From contig NC_092676.1 in the NCBI RefSeq assembly GCF_964355755.1, positions 14,242,288-14,306,287 on the forward strand: 64,000 bases of DNA. Direction: 5' to 3'. Below are positions 53,191 through 63,410 of this stretch, piece after piece (positions within the stretch are counted from its first letter, which is position 1; the number at the start of each line of letters is the position of its first letter). The DNA is from Antedon mediterranea (Eukaryota > Echinodermata > Crinoidea > Comatulida > Antedonidae). The notes under the pieces are model-generated. The model was not told where the DNA came from. It did not search any database and was given only the letters and a program-made list of their open reading frames with translations. The translations under genes were made by a program, and so were the position numbers.

Positions 53191-54719
53191 ATTCCTCTGA
53201 TTCAACTGGCTATATGATGACATCACAGCATCCTGTATCTACAATTTTACAGCTTCCATAATAAGTTTTAATCATGACCACCAGAATTCATAATAATCAT
53301 GACTGTCACTTTAAATCAAAAGTAGTTATAAAGAAATAAAATAAATTGAAAAGATGAAATCTTGTTAGCCACATTATTTACATTTCCAACATTATGACAT
53401 CATCAAAATTAATACTGGGTTTCCCCAAAAACAGAAAGATAATTAAATGCAGCAACTATACAATGTCAGGCTAGACCTAAAGCTAGCGTACAATGTTATT
53501 ATAGGATCACAAGTATGCACGTGTCACTTGCATGTGATGGAGAACATGCCTTTTCTAAATATTGTTTTTAATTTTGATAATACAAGAGAATATATTCTGT
53601 GTCTTTGATAATTTTAATAATGTGTACATTAAAATGAAAGTGGGATGAGCCCATAAAAGACACAAAAAAAAAAGAAATGTTGGAAACTTGAGACAAAATG
53701 TTATTTTATTTTATGAAATAAAATGTAAAATTCAATTGCAATGAAGTTTGATAATGAAAAATCACATTCGTCATATTTATTTTCTATTTTATTCACTGCA
53801 ATGCTTGAGTAGCCAGATGTCAACACATTTAATAAATAATCATCGTACACAAATAATCTAGAGCATGGCCTTCATGTTTATAGTAATACTAATAACCCAA
53901 TACAGCATGCAAAATTCATTTATTTCACACACCACATACTGTAATATGGATTGATTAAATAAAAATACTATTGTTGATATTAATCATATATCAAATCAAA
54001 TGTCTCTCAGGATAAGGACACTACACGCATGTTCCACTTTTGGAAAAAGTAACAATTGATTCATTTTCCATACCCTTTTGCCTAGACTAAACTTGAATAA
54101 ATCAAAATTTTAACTTTAAGATTACATTTTTACCAAAATTGACATATATACATTTGAAATTTTATATATGTATATCTAATGCTATGACAATTTGATTGGG
54201 TTCGGTTTGAATAGAGTATTATACAATATTTATTCATGTCAAAGCATTCACAGTAAAACGTTGAGACTCTTTCTCATCAACATTTTTTAAAACTAACCTC
54301 CCAAACTAACCCAGAGTCCTGAAATCAACTGCCAAGATCGAGTACTCTGATGTAATCTAGTTCTGTTCAAACTTCAAAATCTTCTAGTGTGAAGAATTTT
54401 ACTTTGTAAAAATAACAGTCTTGGCCAAGATTAAGAAAATCTTTTGCACCAGTTAAAAGCCAAATTAACTGGTGTCATTCCTGGTTTACCAAATCGGTAA
54501 AACGGAAATTCATCTGGACACAGATTTATAGCATAGCAGAGTAAGGTATATTTACTGCAAAAATTTTGGGTTCTTAAAAGCTTCAATCACATTTCTAAAA
54601 ACAATATTACAAAACCAAGCAAGCATAATGGGAGAACACAAATTGCACACCAACCACATGTTCTTTCTCCATAAGTTGTCTGGCTTATCTTAACATCTAC
54701 TGTTGTTATAAAGGTGGTA

Positions 54720-57700
54720 TCATTGTGTAATAACATTATCTGTTGTTTCATTGTTACTCTTATTTTCTTCATCATCCACATCTTCTTTCTCCATAAGTTG
54801 TTTGGCTTTCCGTATGTAATATGCTTCATCATAGTGCTGCTTGCGTTTCATTTTAAACTGACTTTTTTTTACTAAATCAATAAAAATAAAAAGCAGTTTA
54901 ACCATGACAACAAAAATCAAAGCATTAAAATCCAATAAAACAAACAAGTTGACAATAGTATTTAAACAACAGTGCAACATATGATAATAGTAGGCATTAC
55001 CAGCACTCAAAAACACAGCTCAACATAAATTGAATTAATTAAATTTATTATTTATCTAATGATAATTCTGTAGGAAAAGTGATTTGTCACAAAGGAAGGC
55101 AAAATGAATATGTCACAAACATTTTTACTACAGTTAGAATCTAGGACACCATATAAAGAGGACATGGCCTCCCCTATTCAAGAACATTTTGAGGGTCGCG
55201 ATGGTTTCTTCTTTATAGGGTTGTACTGTAGAACTACAGTATAACAAATTTTAATTACAAGTGACTTTCTAGGCCTATTGTGTAAAATGAGTATGAAAGA
55301 GTCAAATTCACTTCACTTTTACTTTGAATAATTATGTTCGAATCACATTGAAATCTAACCATACTGATTGAAACCAACAGTAGTTATAAATAGATCAAAA
55401 TCTACATTTTATTTGTTTGATATTATAATACTGCCGTTTGATCTTTGTGAAAATAAATACTGTACATATAAAACTAGGATCAGCTCAAAAGTATCAAAAC
55501 GATTATATTCATTTCTGGGCATAAACTGATTTATACCTTGTTCCTCTTCTGTTAAAGATTCCTCTTCTTCTTCACTTGAAGTTTCTTCTCCAGGTTCCTT
55601 CTCCCACCATCTTTTCTTCACTGAACTGTCATTAAACAATCTGTATAAAAATTTTAAAAAAATTTGTTTTAGATTTTGTCAATCGCTATAATTCTATTTT
55701 TAACAGGATGTTCCTGGACTCCTTAATTAGAACAAACACAGATTTTGGGATGAAAATTTGGATGAATCTGTAATCTAAAGTTGAGTTTCTGCAGCTGTAA
55801 ATTGTCCGATGAAATTACTGTTCATATTATTAATGTTATTACTTGGTTTAATCAATTAATCAAGACAAAATTGCCCTGTAATTATCAAATGTATTATAAA
55901 TTGGCCAAATCTGATAAAATATGAGCCTATAGAAAACTTCCTGTCAGCTCAACATACTGTACATCTAATATTGAATGAATGTACTAGATTTTGATTTTTA
56001 ATGCAAAAGACAGATTTAATTTATAAAATATCAAATCATATCAAAAACGTAACACTTTGACTGCCAAACACGAAGATCTTCGTTTTTGGAAACACAACGC
56101 TTGACTGCCAAACACGTTTTTCGCGTTTTTTTACGAAATCCGGTAGATAGGTTAATTATTGGTATATACTATAAATATGGACACTATATTCGGTCTGGAC
56201 CGTGAATATTTTACTTTTTGAAAGTAACTAATCTGGTTACGAACGATTGTCAAAATGGTACCTGTCGAAATAACATACACCGCGCATCACAGTAGCGCGT
56301 ACAGCGATGGTTTGGCGCATTGTGTATCGGTCGCGCGCTAGCTATGCCGCCGAAGCATTACAAAGGTTTATGTGGATTGGCATGTTTGTTTGTTATCTGA
56401 ATAAAAAATAATGGATGAATTTTCAATATGAAGTCTTTAATTTTATTATTGTATGTATACCCTAATTGTTTTGGTGTTTCACTGTAAGTGGCCGAGTTTC
56501 ACGCAACAAACTTGTTTAGAAATGGTATGAATATTATCATCAGTTTACTAGCTAGGCTAGTAGTACTAGGCTATAGCCTAGGCCTAGTCGTAAAATGGTT
56601 CCGGACCAACTTTAGGCCTAGTTAACAAGGACTGGTTTCTTTACTATGTGGATTTTGGCGAAACATTGATGTAAGATTTATGATTTATAAAATGTTATAC
56701 ATTTTTCGATAGTGATAACTTGTTTTTATAGGCCTACCGGTGCCGTGTAAGTAACCTTTTCGTTGTTTGTTGATCTCACCGGGCGATATTTTCATATTGT
56801 GATGTCTTGCACAAAATCGCGAATATCTCGACTTTCTTGCGCGAAACTACGAAAAACTAAAAAAGTGGGTTACTTTCATTTTACTATTACGATTTACATA
56901 TTGCGATTCGAAAATCGTTCTTGGTACCATTGTAAAGCTAAAATCTTTATGATTATTTTAGTCTAAATTACATGTAAATCAGATCACATACATAGTTTCA
57001 ATCAGCTTTAATAAAAACATCGAATTGGGCTATAAACGCTGGCGGTGGCAGTTTCTAACTGGAAAAACCTCTGGCAGTCAAAGTGTTAATTAGTAATGTT
57101 GGCATTTTAAAACAAAAATATTTCTCCGACTTACTTTTGACAAAGTAAATCTGATGATATACCACCCTGTTCATCTTCATTTTCACTCAAGGGTTCACCA
57201 TCATCATCAGCTGCATTATACTTATTGTAAGGTGTGTCTGGTTCATCTATCTTCATATGTCCATAGTCTTTATCAGCAGGATGGTTTGTTGCTAATATGT
57301 TCATCTCATCCCATTTAATTCCATCTCTGTAATTATTTTTAGGTGATAATTCAGAATATTGTTACTGTATACATCTTTCTTCTTAATTCTTTCTGTAGAG
57401 ATTTTGTGTACTGATTATCTGAAAAACTTAAATCTCAATGGCTTTTAAATTTTCACCATACTTTTATCATAATGAAACTTATCTTTAGCCACGGCGATTA
57501 AAATAATTATCATGAGGAGTTTTCTTAGTCTTAATTAATAAGAGATCGTACCGGGATAGAAAGATAGGATTTTCATCCGATGCGATGGCCTATTTGAAGA
57601 ACCCCACTAACAGACGTGTTTCGTAAAATCCCTATTAATAAGAGACAATCATGACTAATGTACAAAGAAATGGGCCCGATTGTCTCTATGATGGGCCCAA

Positions 57701-57926
57701 TCGTCCATGCCCATGTTTATACTCCCTCCAAACCGTCCCCACCCCCACCTCCACCTAGCTATAAAATCACGAATATAAATTTCTATCTAGTCTAGTAGGC
57801 CTAGCTAGGCCTATTCTAGGCTAGACTAAGCCTACGTACGTACTCAGCTTTATTGTCTGGATTTTCAAAATGACCAGGAGGTTTTAAAATACTTTTTTTA
57901 GGTTGCTGATTTAACTTTTCAGCCAT
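54720..57926 (-). CDS. PPP1R2: Protein phosphatase 1 regulatory inhibitor subunit 2 (inhibitor-2), four exons, complete
   Basis: Inhibitor-2 binds and inhibits the catalytic subunit of protein phosphatase 1 in cytosol and nucleus; phosphorylation of a TP site by GSK3 relieves the inhibition. Exons in coding order: 57926-57844, 57326-57135, 55640-55537, 54871-54720 (531 nt, 176 aa plus stop). All have GT/AG borders and phases agree. The N-terminus has KKSILKPPG (family KGILKN box, PP1 site SILK). Exon 2 has [18 protein letters not shown] and [10 protein letters not shown] (the DEPxTPY block with the GSK3 target Thr). Exon 3 has [11 protein letters not shown]. Exon 4 begins [15 protein letters not shown], the (K/R)xHYNE PP1-binding helix, and RKAKQLM. 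The protein is slightly shorter than vertebrate forms (about 205 aa). Its start codon lies 77 bp from a transposon insertion site. Confidence 0.93.
56053..57085. mobile_element. piggyBac-like TTAA MITE in a PPP1R2 intron
   Basis: CACTTTGACTGCCA (56053) faces TGGCAGTCAAAGTG (ending 57085). TTAA follows on the right (57086-57089) and GTAA stands on the left (56049-56052), a mutated TTAA. The left side repeats TTGACTGCCAAACACG about 50 bp further in. It lies 49 bp from PPP1R2 exon 2. No transposase. Confidence 0.65.
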
Positions 57927-58006
57927 TTTAGATTTCAAAGTTGTATTTTTCCAACAACATTATGGCTAGCTGTCTGCTGTGTGGGTGGCTGGCCGGCTGT
58001 GTTTAA

Positions 58007-58021
58007 AGTGCTAGTGCCACA
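58007..58021 (+). repeat. Left terminal inverted repeat of the Kolobok-like element
   Basis: AGTGCTAGTGCCACA directly after TTAA. Exactly complementary to 62728-62742. The match ends at the next base. Confidence 0.9.
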
Positions 58022-58182
58022 CTTTCGACAAATACGACATTTACTATTATCAGTATCAAGAATAATATATGTAGATACTGTGTTAAATTGAGTTTCAATA
58101 ATAAAGTGTTATATATATGAAAAAAAAAGCAATATGTGTGTCGTTATTTGGTCACGAAATGTTACCTTTCGACATTTGTATG

Positions 58183-58203
58183 TGACGTCACAGCCAGAAC
58201 ACC
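58183..58203 (+). promoter_or_regulatory. Left subterminal motif with a palindromic CRE (TGACGTCA)
   Basis: TGACGTCACAGCCAGAACACC lies about 100 bp upstream of the ballast gene's ATG; a TATAA (58242-58246) is nearer the start. The minus strand at the other end has TGACGTCACAGGCAGAAGACA, 18 of 21 identical. CRE sites bind CREB/ATF factors. The motif may drive transcription, bind the transposase, or both. Confidence 0.5.
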
Positions 58204-58288
58204 GACGATCGCGAGGAGGAACTAACCTGCATCTTGCGCCTTATAACACACCCCGCGGCGATCACAACAAGCTTACTGAATATTTGTT

Positions 58289-59345
58289 ATGGATTCCGAA
58301 AGCGATTTAGAAAGTGTTTCATCAGATAGACCAAGTAGTAGTAGTTCATCATCAAGTGATGAGGAAAATGGTACTGGCCTTATAATACCATATAATTTCG
58401 AACCACGTTTTGAGGAACATGAATTACAAGACATTGATGAAGAAGCCCAAGGTGAAGATGTTGACATGATGGCTGCACGCCTGGATAATTTAGAATGGTA
58501 GGTGTTCCCCCGTTGTGGTTGTTGTAGTGAAGCGTCTGCTTGATTGGGCTAGGCCTAATTAATCAATCGAAGCTAGAGCTACCTCAGTGTTTCTAAATTC
58601 TAAATATACAATCGGTTTTTTTTTCAAATTTTGTGAGATGCCATACGTTAATATAAAGTCCCCATCGTAATTTGTTTGATGATTATTATTAGATGGGTCG
58701 GATTTGGGACGGTGGTTTAATAATAATAGGCTACTCCTTGCTTGGCTTGGGTTTGGTTATAATAATAGATGGACTAGGCCTAAAGTATTAATATTAATAT
58801 TCTGGTCATAGTTCAAATGGGCATTTGAATTTCACTTGATTGAGTGACTGCTGATATGATCAACTAATTATAATCATAATAATTAATTTTATAATGACTA
58901 AATACATGTTTTCATCTTGTTCAGGTGTTCCTGTGAACATTGCCAAATCATGGGCTCAGGGGAAGAGTGCATCTGCTGCAAGGAGTGCGAAAACACAAGT
59001 GCTAAACTTGAAGACAATGTCAATCTGTTCAACAATGATGCTCCATTCTCCTGCATCACAAATCATCCAGGTTTCAAGTCTGTTGCTCTTGACCCTTGGG
59101 TGCTGGAAGTAGCATGGCTTTCGTATAAGCAACACTATGATAAGAAAGTTATCTATAACGGACCAAAAAACAAAAAGTACCGTCACATATCGTACAGACA
59201 GTATGCCCGATGGATACATGGATATGTCGGAAAAAATATCCGTATAGTGCTTCCGTCTTGTGTTGTCTCTTGCATAAGAGCACATTTCCCACCACCTGGA
59301 GATGACCCAGTGTTTACAGGATTTAAATTACCCGACCTAAATTAA
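58289..59345 (+). CDS. Stand-alone P2X7 ballast-type cysteine-rich protein encoded inside the transposon
   Basis: Two exons (58289-58497 and 58925-59345, phase 2 join inside the Trp codon) give 209 aa. The first 70 residues are serine- and acid-rich (DSESDLESVSSDRPSSSSSS), probably disordered. From residue 70 the protein follows the intracellular zinc-binding 'ballast' domain of vertebrate P2X7: WCSCEHC, ECICCKEC, ITNHPGFKSVALDPWVL, YRHISYRQYARWIHGYVGKN, VLPSCVVSCIRAHFPPPG and the end FTGFKLPDLN. The Cys pattern suits a two-zinc centre as in P2X7. There is no channel domain, membrane segment or signal peptide, so it cannot be a receptor. AATAAA lies at 59413-59418, after the stop. Position inside a transposon and opposite the transposase suggests an accessory protein. 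Its job is unknown; nucleic acid or transposase binding is a guess. Confidence 0.88.
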
Positions 59346-59412
59346 AACAGCCATAGCAGCATTTTAATTTTCTTATACTATTTAGTATTAGTTTAATAAT
59401 TTTTTGAAATTA

Positions 59413-59418
59413 AATAAA
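59413..59418 (+). terminator. Poly(A) signal of the ballast gene
   Basis: AATAAA 68 bp after the TAA stop codon of the ballast gene, in the 280-bp gap between the convergent genes. On the opposite strand an AATAAA (plus-strand TTTATT, 59557-59562) could serve the transposase. Confidence 0.5.
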
Positions 59419-59625
59419 GTACAGTAATAATTTATACAATTTGCAACTCATTTTGATTTTATTGCTTCTCTCACTCATATACATCTCCAATACATTGTTA
59501 TTGGGGAAAAAATGAAATAGTCTGAAAATACAGTACATTGTGGATATTTCAACAATTTTATTATGTCTACAATAATATGCTGTGTTCAATTCATTTATAT
59601 GATTAATAAACATGGTGTCAAGTTA

Positions 59626-62401
59626 TTACTGGTTTTTAAACCGGCTTGTATGTTGGGCAACTGCAGCACTTTTTTCAGGTCTTTCAAATGCTGCGCACAA
59701 TGATGGTGGTATGGTCTCTGTAAATGCATCTAGATTTGGTTCCATAACAACCTCAAGAAGACTCTTGAACAACTCATCAACATAATTATATGTACATTCT
59801 GTTAAAAGTTTTTTAACAATGTAACCCCCTTTCTTGTACTTGGGAAATGATATTACGTATTGCTTTTCTCCAGCCTTATTTACCATTTGTTCTCTGGTAC
59901 TGTTCTCATTATAGTGAAGAGCAGCTATGAAAAGTCGACTCTTCATTCCACTATATGAAAAGTGGAACATTTTAGGAGCGAAATGATTAATAAGGCTATG
60001 GTACCCTTCCACTGATGACGTTTGCCCATGAGGTGAAGAATTGCGAATGTCCTTCACCAACATTTTGGTTTCAACAAATTTTTGTAAGGCATCACAAGCT
60101 TCAGTATCAGCAGTCAACCACTTTGTTAACCGTTGGTCTGAAGGAGACATTACCGGATGGGCACATTCCGTATATGGTTCAGGATGTCCAGTATGAAGAT
60201 TTTGTACATGTCTTACCACAGACTTCCACTTTGCTTCAATGATATCTTTTTCATCAATGTTGGTGGACATTACACACCAGTAATAATGGTTAGAAATAGA
60301 TTTTTGCCAATTACCTAAAAGGTTACACGATTTTTTTGTTGATATGGCCTGGATCTTTTTCTTAATACTTTTTGCAATGTGCCAGCAGTCAAAATAATGC
60401 TTAATGTCTGGAAAATTATCCCTTAAATATTTTTGTAGTTGTCTATGTCTATCGGAAACAATTGTACTTATATTTACTTTGAAATCTTTAAAGACATCCA
60501 ATGTTTTTTGTAGACCCTTAAGTTCCATATGATAAGATGATTTAACATCACTACTCTGAACTAATTCAACATTCAAAATCTTATTTTCGGTCAAGTCAAC
60601 TGATGTGTATGAACCATATTTTGCACTGTGGCCCATACTGTCACAGCGTCCATCTACGCCAATAGAAATATCCTTGCCCTGTAATTCAGCAAAGTGCTTA
60701 TCCCTTTTAGAAAACCAATTATTCCTTACAACTCTGTGCAAGAAATTTTGTTGGTGACGGAAAAAAGTACGTTTACTAATGGCGCTCACATTTATACTTT
60801 TTAGCGCTCTTAAAAATTGTGTGGGTGTTGAGCCAGAAAAAAGAATAGCCCCACTTAGTAGAATGTTACCCATTGGGGTACCTCTAGCTTCTGGCTGACT
60901 TTTCCACTCGCGGTTAGTGTGGCAACATAAGCATCTTATGTTTGCAATAAGCATGCTTCCCTTGTTACGACAACATACTTGAACTTTACTGGAAAAACAG
61001 GAAAGGCATATAGAAAGTAGCATCAGTAGGTGATTGTGAAAAACAATGTATTTTGGCTGTCTATGTGCATCCCCATTAAATCCTTTCATCTCATCATCTT
61101 CCATCTCTGTATCCTCACCATCTGAAACCGATACATCCTCTTCCGGTCGATAATCTGAATCGCTATCATCTTCTGTCGACTCATCAAAATCTTCATCATC
61201 TTCATCAGACGATTGTTCTTTGTATGTTGGTTTGGCTTTTTTGGGTGCCACGACTTTAGCTTTGCTCATTTTTCGTCGCCGAACACGTTTTCTTTGCTTT
61301 CGTGTCTGTGTGCCTCTGGACACCATAAGAGGCTTATCGCATACACTTGCCAGCTCCTGTTCATCCTCTTCCTCATCCTCTGTTCCAGTAATAAGCTCCC
61401 TGATCACTCCCGCCTTTTCTCTTTTAACAAATGCTGACCTGTTGGAATGAATATTAATACTATTAATAAATAAATATCAGACAAACCTAAACATTTTTTC
61501 TTTTATTTATTGAATCTATTACACTAACCTCTGTGCTGTACACTCTTTGGCCACCTGACCACCATCGTCGGATGTCTCCCTCACAACATGTATTGTTGGT
61601 ACCGCTGTTTTGGCATTCAGTAAAAGCCTAAAAGTAGTGAGGAAACCGTTGTCTAGTTAATATTAAGGGCAAAATAACGTAAGCAATATAATTATAATAT
61701 AGTTGTTAGTTCCCACTTACACCGACAGGACATTCTCCTACTGAGCATAATAGTGTAGGCATTGACTAACCTCCATCATGTTTGTACAGCATTCAGTAGT
61801 ACTAATTAGGCCTGGCTAGGCTAGCCCTTATCCCATTATTATTAATGTAATAAGCCAAATACATAACAACTAGGTTAGGCCTAGTTGAGTTATCTGTGTG
61901 GTGTAGGCAAAACTGTTACTATTACTTATTAATTATGTTAAGTTTATTTAAAGATAAACCAACATAAAGTAAATACTATACATATATATCAGGCGGAGCA
62001 ACTGTACTCTGTATGTATGTACAGTAGTTTTAATGTTACTGCAAATTATGTGCCGGCGCGCCTAGAAGCTAGGCTTGGCCCAGCGGGCCCAGCAGGCCTA
62101 ACAATAGCGACGGCGAACGTATTTTATGCAGTTTTTGTTGAAGGTAAAATATTAAAAGTAAATTCATCTAATTAACAAATACTTACTTTGTAGCTAGACC
62201 AGCTTTGAATTGACCCATGTTTGTAAATGAATCGTCTGAAAAATGCTTAAAACAGAGCACTGATCGAGCTGTGGGTTTCCATTTATCGCGTTTTGTACGT
62301 ACAAATCGCGTCCATTGCCTGGCGATGGAACTGTCCTTTGGCCACCGAAACAATAAGTTATTTTCATGATCACAATTCGCAGCAACACAGCGAGAAGGCA
62401 T
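59626..62401 (-). CDS. THAP-domain DDE-type transposase (Kolobok-like), three exons, intact
   Basis: Exons in coding order: 62401-62187, 61627-61529, 61438-59626 (2,127 nt, 708 aa plus stop), all GT/AG and in phase. Residues 1-84 are a full THAP zinc finger: C5, C10, C50, H53, with W30 and P43 conserved; its AVPT box (AVPTI, about 80-84) is split off into exon 2. Residues about 155-220 are basic then strongly acidic. About 260-276 is CCRNKG...RCLCCH, a likely second zinc site. The rest looks like an RNase H-type DDE fold: GVDGRCDSMGHSAKYGSY (D near 367), STIVSDRHRQLQKYL (D near 434), HYFDCWHIAKSIKKK, and QTSSVEGYHSLINHFAP (E near 582). The catalytic assignment is inference. The frame has no stop or shift. 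It should excise and insert the element at TTAA. A domesticated gene is less likely because matching termini flank it. Confidence 0.88.
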
Positions 62402-62560
62402 ATTGATTTATTATAATAGATAAATAAAAAAGTAGCTGACAATAATAATAGTTGAAAATAACAATTAGTACCAGTAGAAAGCAGTATACAGTATATATTA
62501 TTAGTAGTAAACCAGCGTCTCATGCATGCACGTGTGTTGTTTTAAAAGGCGGAAGTAGAA

Positions 62561-62581
62561 TGTCTTCTGCCTGTGACGTCA
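62561..62581 (-). promoter_or_regulatory. Right subterminal motif with a palindromic CRE (TGACGTCA)
   Basis: Minus strand reads TGACGTCACAGGCAGAAGACA, about 160 bp upstream of the transposase ATG. A TTATAA (plus-strand 62585-62590) is next to it. It mirrors 58183-58203 at the other end of the element. Confidence 0.5.
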
Positions 62582-62727
62582 CGCTTATAAAGTACGAGGG
62601 CATATTAACGTTCCTAATTAAGAGGCGATTACGGCCATACCGTTAAAAGTAGGTCAATGCAAATTTCGGTCAAGATTTATAGACATTAAGTCTACCCAAA
62701 AAATCATTAATATCTTAATTTAAAGGC

Positions 62728-62742
62728 TGTGGCACTAGCACT
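62728..62742 (-). repeat. Right terminal inverted repeat of the Kolobok-like element
   Basis: TGTGGCACTAGCACT, followed by TTAA (62743-62746). Exact reverse complement of 58007-58021. Confidence 0.9.
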
Positions 62743-62746
62743 TTAA

Positions 62747-63030
62747 TAGAGCTCTAACCACCCTAGCAGCAATATGGTATAGCGCCACGTACGTCGTGGG
62801 AGTGTTGATGATATGATGAAGAAGTGCGAGGAGAGGCACGCCAAATTCTTGTGCGAGGCATCATTTTATCATTTCCAAAAGTGTGAGGCACGCGGGGCAA
62901 AAGTTTACAATTTTAAAAAAGTGCAAGGCATGTCTTAACGTGCTATTGTACGAAGCCCCATAACAAAATTTCCGCCACTATTGTAACAACAACCCTTTTT
63001 CACCATTTCTCCCTAAAAATGGTAAAATGA
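62747..63030. other. Right flank of the Kolobok-like element
   Basis: Before the insertion this DNA should have continued from 58002 and so lay upstream of PPP1R2. It contains 'gtgcgaggagaggcacgcc' and 'gtgtgaggcacgcggggc'-like repeats, but no ORF or clear promoter was recognised. Confidence 0.4.
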
Positions 63031-63410
63031 TTGAGTCTGGAACTGCCTTCCTTTACCGATGTGCACCTTGAACACCTCCAGAAAGATTTCGAACGCATTG
63101 AGTCGGATGCCTCTCATCCCCTCCACAAAGTGATCATAGACCAACTTAATCCAAGTGGTAGGTTGAGGCTCCTCAGTGTGAAAACAAATCGATATGCCAA
63201 ATCCTTTATTCCCTCCGGTATCATCCAGTAGGCCTACAACAGGAAGTCAAGAAGATAATTTTATCTTGTAATTTTTTTAGATGTTTTTATATGAATGGTT
63301 TTATGCTATATTTGTTTTTATTGTGTTTTCTTTGTTATTTTGACGAGCAATGAATTTCCTTTTTGAGGATCAATAAAAGTTATCTTATCTTATCTTACTC
63401 CATCTATTAA
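63031..63410 (+). pseudogene. LINE 3' end: ORF2 C-terminus, 3' UTR and ATCTT tail
   Basis: A 66-codon frame (63031-63231) ends ...GRLRLLSVKTNRYAKSFIPS, typical of the extreme C-terminus of a non-LTR retrotransposon ORF2 (…RTNRYxKSFIPxAI). About 130 bp later, 'gaggatcaataaaagttatc' leads into an ATCTT microsatellite (about 63377-63400), the usual tail of this LINE type. The rest of the element is missing at the 5' side. Confidence 0.6.

Larger units (their letters stand above)
48355..54719. other. Intergenic region between SUPT5H and PPP1R2 (convergent genes)
   Basis: The first few hundred bases are probably the SUPT5H 3' UTR, AT-rich without ORFs. Then follow a SINE (49005-49270), a LINE tail on the minus strand (50276-50479), a long foldback element (50660-51585), a LINE tail on the plus strand (51960-52190), a small stretch related to 39060-39096, and an inverted tRNA-like unit (52690-53190). 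The 3' UTR of PPP1R2 should lie just left of 54720. No further gene was recognised. Confidence 0.6.
58003..62746. mobile_element. Intact Kolobok-like TTAA transposon with THAP transposase and P2X7-ballast gene
   Basis: TTAA at 58003-58006 and 62743-62746 bounds an element of 4,736 bp. The termini AGTGCTAGTGCCACA (58007-58021) and their exact reverse complement (62728-62742) are 15 bp, 19 bp counting TTAA. Inside are two intact spliced genes pointing toward each other: the ballast-domain gene on plus (58289-59345) and the THAP transposase on minus (62401-59626), with 280 bp between the stops. Subterminal inverted promoter motifs are at 58183-58203 and 62561-62581. TTAA duplication plus a THAP domain fits the Kolobok superfamily; piggyBac also uses TTAA but its transposase has no THAP. 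Intact ORFs and perfect termini suggest recent mobility. The class assignment is inference; the structure is seen directly. Confidence 0.85.

Noticed and set aside
58289-59345. A complete P2X7 receptor gene
   Set aside because: There are only two exons and 209 residues; no channel domain or membrane segment is encoded nearby.
58289-62401. The ballast gene and THAP gene as ordinary host genes
   Set aside because: Exact terminal inverted repeats and TTAA on both sides enclose precisely these two genes, so transposon origin is the simpler reading.
59626-62401. A piggyBac assignment for the TTAA element
   Set aside because: TTAA fits, but the transposase has a THAP domain and a DDE context unlike piggyBac's; Kolobok-like fits better.
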